Source: Fasciolopsis buskii (Eukaryota > Platyhelminthes > Trematoda > Plagiorchiida > Fasciolidae). From it: a stretch of 64,000 bases of DNA. Positions 35,901 through 44,900 of this stretch are shown here, in pieces (within the stretch, counting starts at the first letter, position 1; each line of letters begins with the position of its first letter). Location of the stretch: NCBI GenBank assembly GCA_008360955.1, contig LUCM01010405.1, positions 124,001 through 188,000 on the forward strand. Reading direction: 5' to 3'. Position numbers and translations under genes: made by a program. The notes below the pieces were generated by a model. It worked only from the letters and a program-made list of their open reading frames with translations. It searched no databases and was not told the DNA's origin.

Positions 35901-38900
35901 TTCCGCATTACTGAAGGGGTTTTCCTTTGGGGAACCTAACCGAAACCTTTGACTGAAAAGCCATACCTGCAAGACAATGGGGCATTAACCCAGCACGGGA
36001 ACTAAGAGCAGGCGTAAACTTATCACTACCCGCTCCGATCGAAGCAATGGATAGCGCGGTCCTGATTATCCTGCGCGACGACCGGCACAGTATGAAATTC
36101 ATTGTTTGTGCTGTTCATTGAGGTTTCTTTTGAACAAAGACTGCTGGGGAGTCCAGCCAAGGCCTCTGCTTCTAACAAGAGCTTGCCCGCGAGGCAACGG
36201 GGAGTGGCTAAGTAGAAGCCCATCTAACTGGACCAACTATTCTTCCACTCAAATTCCCGATTGAGTTCCCAGCTTACATCAATGCCTGCATTGAGGACCA
36301 GGAGACCACTTCGTCGGGCCTCTACCCATTGACCTTCCAGACATGATTGGACCTTCAGTTTGAGATAAGCCGTCCTGTATAGCTCGTTGGGTCATGGGGG
36401 CACGTAAACTGTCACACCACGTCCAGATATAGTCGCATTGTGATCGGATCCAGCCGTGTAGATTGGACGATTGTCCTTGGTAGCTGTTAGATTCAACAGA
36501 TCTTGTGCGCCTTCACATGATGGACGCCATCTCACTAAGGTATTTAGTCTTGTTCAACCTGGTCCTGGTATGGCCCGTCTGTCGGTTGATTTGCTGCGGT
36601 GTGGCCACTGGTGTATGCCTCAACTTCGTGGAGCCACAGGTAAGAGTTGGGTGGTTGATAGAGACCAAAGAGATGGGAGATATCCCAAGGACCATGACCG
36701 TCTACCAACTTAGAGGTGCTGTTCCTCCCAGATAACCATAAGCCCCTACTATATTCACGATGAGTTCGAAGTTCTAACCAGGGTTCAGGGCAGAGGTGCA
36801 TGCCACCTAGCGTGGGTTGCGGATAACGAAACGGCCACCGATATTGGTGGTTATTCGTGAATAATGTGGGCCCGGTGTCAGTAAATAAGCGGACGTGAAT
36901 TTGCAATAGAATGGTTCTGTAAGTTGACGGCACAAACCTTCGCTATTCTAATAAGTCTAGTACGTGGTTGTTAGCGCGGACAGTCATGTCACCATTCTTT
37001 TTGTGATGCAGGTGTTCACTCTGCGTGGATCAACCGGATATCTCGGGCGCTTTAGTTTGCGTTGTTCAGTTGGTGCAGTAGAATCGGCAAACAAATCTTG
37101 TTGTTCTTTTTAGGTGCAATATTGGTTCTCACTGTCTTCACGGCAGATACGGTCTCAGGCTGATAGGGAGACGAAAGTGGTTGAAATATGGTTCATGGCT
37201 CTAAAGGTAGCCCTCATAATTCATACCACGGAGACTTTTAACTGCCAACGCGCCTACTGGTCTATCCCACAGCTGGTCGTTGTTTGTTGCTTTGTTTATC
37301 TTATTTATACTTATTCGGAAGTCAGTTTGATGTGTGATTATTTTCGGATCCTATTTTTATGCCTTGCCTGTTTATCGCCGTCGAAAGTATTACTGGGAAA
37401 ACATACAATGAGGCGAAGTCTCAGGTGCTTATTACTTGTCTTTATGACGACGTCAAAAGTGACTCTTTCACGAATGGTCGATAGACCGTTGATGAAACGA
37501 TAGGAATAAATTTCTTCGCCGTTCACTTAACCGTAAACCCCTTAAGGAGCTTCCGGTTCATCCGAGTTGTACGTAATGTGTTTGGTGCCTCTAACTTCAG
37601 TCATGATTACTAACTTAACAGCTGAGAAAGTTGCCCATCCGATTTTTGATTGGCCGGCGGTGACCAAACGGATAAGGTCATGGCGTTTGGACGTGAAGGC
37701 CGCGGTTTCGAATCCTCCCACCGCCGATTAACTTCCCCACTTAGCAGCCCTCTGCTGGCCTCCACCCCCTCCTGCAAAATAATGTGCATTGTTGTTTCAT
37801 TATTGAAGGAAGTAAAAGATGAAAGAAGATAAAAGACTTCATTCACTCACGTAGGAACTATCTACGCCTAGTTAGCGGAAGCAAACATGACGATGACTAA
37901 ACTAACAGCAGAATCCAGTTGTGGTGGCACAATAAGAACTACATTTTGGTCAAAAATCGTCGACTTTCGTCGCTTAATTTCGCCTCCTGTTGTCAGGTTT
38001 TGTATTGTCTTGATTAGAGTCCTCCGTTTACGACAGCATAGGCAAGCCTTTTAGCAGTGCGCCTGTTTATAGGCAATCACCAGAATGTACTCTTGTAGGC
38101 CTACAGAAAGTATGCTTATAAATACTTGGATGATTCAAACAAAACAAGTACCTGCCACCATCTTATTGTCTTAATCGAGTTAGTCTACCATTTATTACAC
38201 GCAAGTGATGACATTTATTTTGTTTTTTGTGTCAGGATGTATGTTTTAAAACAAATTTAATGAATCACTGTTTACACTTATGGTCGATTTTATGTTGCTC
38301 CAGGTTATCTTGCGACTCAACACAATGACGTGACCAGCCCTCAAACATCAAGTTTGAAGCTGTAGTTAAGCCAGTTGTGGATAGCGGCTTGTTAAGCGCA
38401 AATCTCAATTCGGACACTGGTTTCATTAAAGACCCACTATGATCATGGGATCTGGAGTATCACTGTTCGCTTTGTCCATCAATGGCATAGCTTCTTCCTT
38501 TGCCTGACCATGTATTAGGCAGGTGAAGCTTAGTTGTGTGAATGACGGCATGTATTCAGAAATTTTATTTTATATATGTACATTAGAAATACAAGTTTGT
38601 AATTGTGGGTGATATAATGTTAATAACGCAGCGTTGTTGGTAGATGTAATGTGCCAACGTTTCGACTATCGTGGGTAGTCTTTCTCAAGGCAAGTTTTAC
38701 AATCAAACACTCCTTACGTCGTTTGGACAAGGTTGTAATATTATTCTAATCCATTTCGTTGTAGGCATTCACTTTGGGACAGTATTGGTGCAACTGTTTC
38801 GTTGTGGCTTTGTGCTGCCAGAATAGAACACAAAACCCGGATCCTGCTAAGATGGAATGCCTCAGGTCTACATAAAGTTTTAATTGACCAGGTGATGCAA

Positions 38901-41900
38901 CAAGCTAAATGATCACAAATTTTTTTCTGTGACCAAGATAACCGGTGGATCGGGGCCTCTAACATCCGATCTTCAAAGTGATCAAGTTCCCATCTACTTA
39001 ACCGCAATGGTTTTTGCAGTCACCATATTTGTTGTTAAGAGACTTAAGTAATTAATATGGTGCACCTCATCTGGAATGAGCACCTACAGGGCGGACTAAT
39101 TTTTTTTGCTTTTGAAGGGTTTGTTGTGCTTAAGTTCAATTTGGGGTCGATACACTTCATTCGACGGGAATGACCATAATTCCGAAATTCGGTTTTGGGG
39201 CGAGAGCAGTTTGATAGTACACTAACGAATCACCGTCCTATTTCTTTCAAACCTGTAACATAATTCATCCTTATCCTTTTATTAATGAACCTAAACCTTC
39301 AGCTTTATCCAAAAATGACTCTAGGTCTTTACTATCAGTCGACCAGCTTGAGTTTCGGCGAATCAAAATGTGAAATTATTGAATACCATCAATCCTCTCA
39401 ACTCCTGGCCCGACTAGAAACAGAAATTCGAGGAGCAATTAAAGAAGTACGAGTAATTGTCCCTGTTACGCACATCCTAAATCGTCGTTTCTTCGTCATT
39501 TACCTCGTCTCCGTTTTAATAGGCAAGCAAGTATTTGTATCCTGTACCGAACGTGGTACTTCTAAAACAAGAACTCCTCTGGTTCTTGAAACAATCCACT
39601 CTCCTGGTAAGTAACTGCTTCAACTGTTTTGTTATAATTATTGCCGTTGATACCTGTACCACAACGGGGCTGGTGGACCTCATGTTTAATGGTTCCCCTT
39701 TTTGGCTCGCAAACTTTTCACTCATTACTATCACAGTTCCCTACCACTCGAATTGCTACTACACCTTACCTGCTGAGACCTTCTGGGGCTTTATGGCAAT
39801 TCAGGCCATGGTTCCCGGCCTCATGCAGTAGGCCGTAAAGGCTGTATCATGCTTCTTCCAGCACAGTCATGCTTTAAGCATGCAGTAGAAAAACGATGTT
39901 TACAGTTTCTTGCCCCTTAAAACCTATACTTTATTTCTCCATCAGGCATGCACTTCGATCACCTCCCAGAGAAGATCAGGTTTCTCAGTCAAGGATGACT
40001 TTTCTCAAGGCCCACACTAATCATTGCATGAGGTGGACTGTGCTCATATAACAATTTTTGCTAGAGTACGTCAATCGTCTTCATTAAAGGCATACTACTA
40101 CCGTTATGGTAAGGATGCGATCTTGCGGATAGAATTCCAATCCACTTGTCTAAAAGTTTTCAAAACACATTAAAAGAACATATTGCTGCAGTGCCTCATC
40201 TCCATCAAATTTGTTCAATGGAAATCTTCAACAATAATATATATATATATATATAAGCAGGAAGTAGTATCTGGATGCGTAAACAAAATTAGCCCGGGAG
40301 CACACGACCGGTTTCGCGGTTATTGTCGCTCGTCAGGTATGCGTACCCGATGCTCTCTTGTCCAAACATCCACGTACTTGTACACTCCGAATTGATTGAT
40401 ATTTCTCACCAGAATCGAATCTGTAGCAACAGGAGTGTGCATGGAAGCTCTTCGTCGAAGAGTCCACAGAAGAATCACAACTGTGATTCGTTGATAATAT
40501 ATATATATATATGGCCGAAATTCATGCTAAAAGCGTCACATGTACACTCTTCGCTTCCGTGGCCAACAGCATAAAAGAAAAATGCTTCGATCTTTGTTGC
40601 TCCCATTCAGCTAGAATTGGCGAATCTTTCCGATAATAAGTCGGACTTCGGTGTTATCTAGCGAGCAAGTAGGTTATTATCCTAGTTCATATCCAGTTTT
40701 AGTCATCATGTGAATAGGTTAACTATGACCCATTACAAGTCCGCTAAGGAGAGCAAAGTGAGATTTATGCACAACAATTCGAGGAGCGCGTTGCTCATCA
40801 TCATCGTTCAGCGTTAAACAGCAAGACCGCTGCCTTTCCCCAGAGTCATACCTTTCTATAGAAAGAGTGAATATCCAAAGAGAACAGGGAATGGACCTAC
40901 ACAGGCGGAAAACATAAGACGCTGCTGCAGACAACAAACCGAACACAGTTTAACTGTAAAAACGCACATGTTTTCAATCAGTCTGATTCGATAGAAAATG
41001 GACACATGATCGCCACTGTTCGCGGTTCACTGCCATATCCTTAAATGTCTCCAGCCAACCAGTTGATAAGTCTTTCGGACCCCAACCACGAAGACATGAG
41101 ACATCCACTTCACCTAAGTTCGCTGTACATTTTCTCATCCGACTTTGCCGCGTCATCTGTTGACCTCCACAAGGTTTCTTCCATTCCTTGGGAGGAACAC
41201 CAAATACGGCACCGTATGGTAGACGAGTGTTCGCCATACGCAACACGTGACCCAACCAGCGTAGTCTACTAAGTTTCATACGATGAAACAATGTATTCTC
41301 AGAATTGGCGCCTAGTATTAGATTCCTGACCTCTACATTACTCACCCGGTCACTCCATCCAATCCTGGCCGTACTATTTTGACAACTAAGTGATACAGCA
41401 GTCTAGGCATGGGAGGCAGGTGAGAAGTAGTGGCGTATCAACGACTGTGTGGTATAATTCGAAGAGCTACGTCAAAGAATAAAGATTTCAAATGAATGAA
41501 TGGACCAAATTAACGGCGTTATCGAACCCTATTACATTTTGTCTCTACTCGTTGGAATGGGTGTCAGTGTTTGAATAAGCGGTACTTTTTATTTGCTCGC
41601 CGTGCATATTTATCCAAGTGTTTTACTTTCAGTGTGTTATGCTTGCAGATCAACAGTGGTAATTTATCTTTATAAACTTAGTGTGCTGAAGTTTTTTTAT
41701 TTTATGTCTCCACATACACCGAATGGTTTTCAAGTAGCGGAGGTTTTCAAAGTGAATTATTTGATTAGAACTACGGTTTGTGATGCACAAGTCACGATAA
41801 CTGTAGGCGTTTAACACTGGGTATCCAGGCTAACTCATCAGATCCAGTCCGTAGTCTAGTATTTGTCGAAGGTACCCAGTGATCAATGTTGTAATCCACC

Positions 41901-44900
41901 TGAGAAACTATACGTGCTGGCTTACGAAAAGTGGGCAGTTCTGTTCGGCAGTTCGCGCCTGGAGAATTTGCTCCGTGGTTAACCCGGGTGGCCTGGAGTG
42001 AGTAATGTTGATTTCAAGTAGCTACGATGAAAACTTTTGAAACGGTATCATTCGATGTTAATTTTCATCTCCACGATGTTAGCAAAATTCCAAATCAGAA
42101 TGAAAAGCTGAGGGAGGTAAGAGACGGCTTATTGAATGAAAGTTTGTTTTTCACGTTGTGCGTTGTTGTGTGTCGTTTCGGAAGTGTCTTGAATGTGTAT
42201 ATTAAGAGGTGGGTACAGTGAAATTAGGTAAATTACAAGTGCCTACACGACCCTCTCCGCCAGAGCTTTTCTTGTGTGGAAGGCTCAACAAGGGAGATTG
42301 AACCGTGAAACCCATTAAGTTCACTGAACAAAGTGCTTAAAGCGAACAGGTTGGCAAAGGTGTTTGTATCAACGATTGGATATTTGTGGTGGTGATTGTT
42401 GTGTCCGACAGGGGGAAGGACTAGATCAGTGCTTGTTCGAATTTGCGGTTGCTGGTGTGTTGTCAGTGTGCAGCGGTTTGAGTGCCTGGCAGTGTCGTTG
42501 GTCACAATGCAGTGGGTGATTTAAATCAACCAAAACAAGCGGCTTTTAGTCTGTTTGTTGCAAAAATATCCAACTATCATCTGCCATCAAAATGGTCTTT
42601 AAATTAGATAGTCAAGCCTCTGACCTTTTTAGAGTGATAGACATTTAACCGACTTGATCACCATGCCGTCAACTCTTGTCCTGCTGTTTAATAATATCAA
42701 GGTGCAAGCTCCACAAGTGTTAGCGCTATTTAAATTATTCCACATGACTTTGTGTCAGAAGTTTTCCGTTACCAAATTTGCTTGCCACACTTTTCTTCCA
42801 CTGACTACCACTTAATTGTAAGTTCGAACTAATTATTCGGTAAAAATGATAATTCAGAAAGCGTGATTTGATACCCGTTTCGAGTTCATTGGCTTCCGTT
42901 AGACGTGCATTCAGCCGGCCTGCAAAGCGTTGCCGCTGAACTGGCGAATGGTTTGCTGATAATGTGAGTGCATTTTTTGATCAGGATAAATATATTTTGT
43001 CTGAATGAAGCCTTGAATAATTTTCTTTTTTTTGTGCCAATTTCGTACTTGAAAAGCCAATATTGTTTTACTGGTGTACGAGAGTGGTCGAGTGGCTTCG
43101 ACGTCTGCCATCTCTGAACGCTCAGAGGTTAGAATTCCAGGTCTGCAAGTCACCTCAGTGGTATGCGGGGTTCGTTGCCAGATGGAGCCTACTGAGGTCT
43201 TATTTGGTCCTGTTCCGCTCCAGGTTTCATAATCATGTCTGCTAACCCTATCCTCTATTGATGGATTGAGGCTCTTCCACCATACTTAAGCGCCCCGCAT
43301 GTAGTTATGTAAATGTTAACATAAAAATATGGTTTAAACGATATTCCGCGATGTAGCTGTTTTAGTTTTAGTTTTGTGCTCGTGCTCATTACTTTGTGGA
43401 ATGGTCTTTGGGTTCACTCTGCTTAGTGCGACAAATCGTAACCTAGAAGCTTATTTTTGTTGCTCCCGTTAGTATATTGTTTGAACATGGCCATGGGATG
43501 TTTTTTCTGTCGTCGCTGTATGAATCCAATAGACCGTTTTTTATACTTATCTTCGAGATAATCGTTTCTATCTGCTCGTTTCCCGTGCTCTGTTTCATCA
43601 GTTTGAAGGTAAACAGTTCGCTTTCACTTGTGGCATTTCTCAAGGCTCTTGTATATCCTCGGATTTGGCTAATCTTTACTTGGCTCATGCCGATCGGGCA
43701 TTGTACGATACTGTTAACCCATGGTGCCCGAAACAACAGAGCTGCGAGTCGGAAATATTGATCATCCGGTATCTGGATGATTATCTTTGTGTCTCAGCTG
43801 ATCGGGAAAATTTAGTTCACACGATTGAGCGTTTAAAAACTAGTAAGTTCTCGAATGCCGGTTATTTCAGGATAGTCTTGTTTTTTGTTTGCTCGCCGCA
43901 CGGAGGAAGATTACGATATTGTGTGGTATGGAAAGCCTTATACTGAATGATGGTGTCATACGTTAGTAATGCTGTTGAGGGCATGTTTAAGTGACCAAGA
44001 GGCTACTTCGACAGTAATTGTCCGTCTAAACGACATGAATAATGAACAAATTTCGATGTATGTGAAAACCATTAACATTGCTCGATGTGATGGCTCTTTG
44101 ATATATGAGGTATTCGATCGAAGTAGGTTCTCTGACTTGATAAACTTTCGTGTACTATGTAGTATTATCATATCTCAATCACCTACCTAATGGTTACATG
44201 TACCTGGAAACTGCTGCGAAAGCATGAGGGGAAAACCTGATAGATAGGTTAGAATAAGTTGATATTAATCATGTCATTCACACTTGGTGAAAATTAGGCC
44301 GGCATGCAAAAATAACGGATCCGGAATGTACACGTACACGTACGACAGTTGTTGCAAAAATCCGTCCAATTTATCTATGAGGATTAAAGGACGAACCCCT
44401 AGGAGCCCAAAAAACATGTTGAAAAACAGGAATGTGATGCACTTTACGACAAAAGTTTCATACCCCCAGGTTTCCACAGTAGTACGACAACCATTCCAAG
44501 ATATGATTAAATTCAAAATCCAAAATACAAACTTCTATTTGATTCACTATCATTAAAACGAAAGCATAATAGAAAACTTGAATTAATATTGCAACAAAAG
44601 TTGTGTACGCCTTGGTTTCTGCGTGAATGGCGAAACTTTGCAGTGAATGTGGCGGATGTTGTACTTCCGAACCTTGGCACAATCACATTTCCGAACCCAC
44701 CTCGTTTTCGATAAAAATCCATTCCCGATACTGCCATCTGAAGTTGAACGCGCGAATTTGCTCGCCCGATGACCTCCCTACGTGGCAGAAGGTCAACGTG
44801 GTAAATGCATCTGCTTTGATTTTCAGTACATTCTACTCAGTTGATTTTCATAGTGTGACAACATAAATTGAGTTTGACGGAATGACATTGGATTGGTAAT

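Noticed and set aside
43871..43970. TERT motif E reading ILCGMESLILNDG after a 28-nt intron
   Set aside because: Joining it to the motif C exon gives an immediate stop, and motif D (47.5 kb) fits in phase instead.
43975..44115. Exon with DQEATSTVIVRLNDMNNE as TERT C-terminal part
   Set aside because: It lies between motifs C and D, which in TERTs are about 20 residues apart, and has no matching phase.
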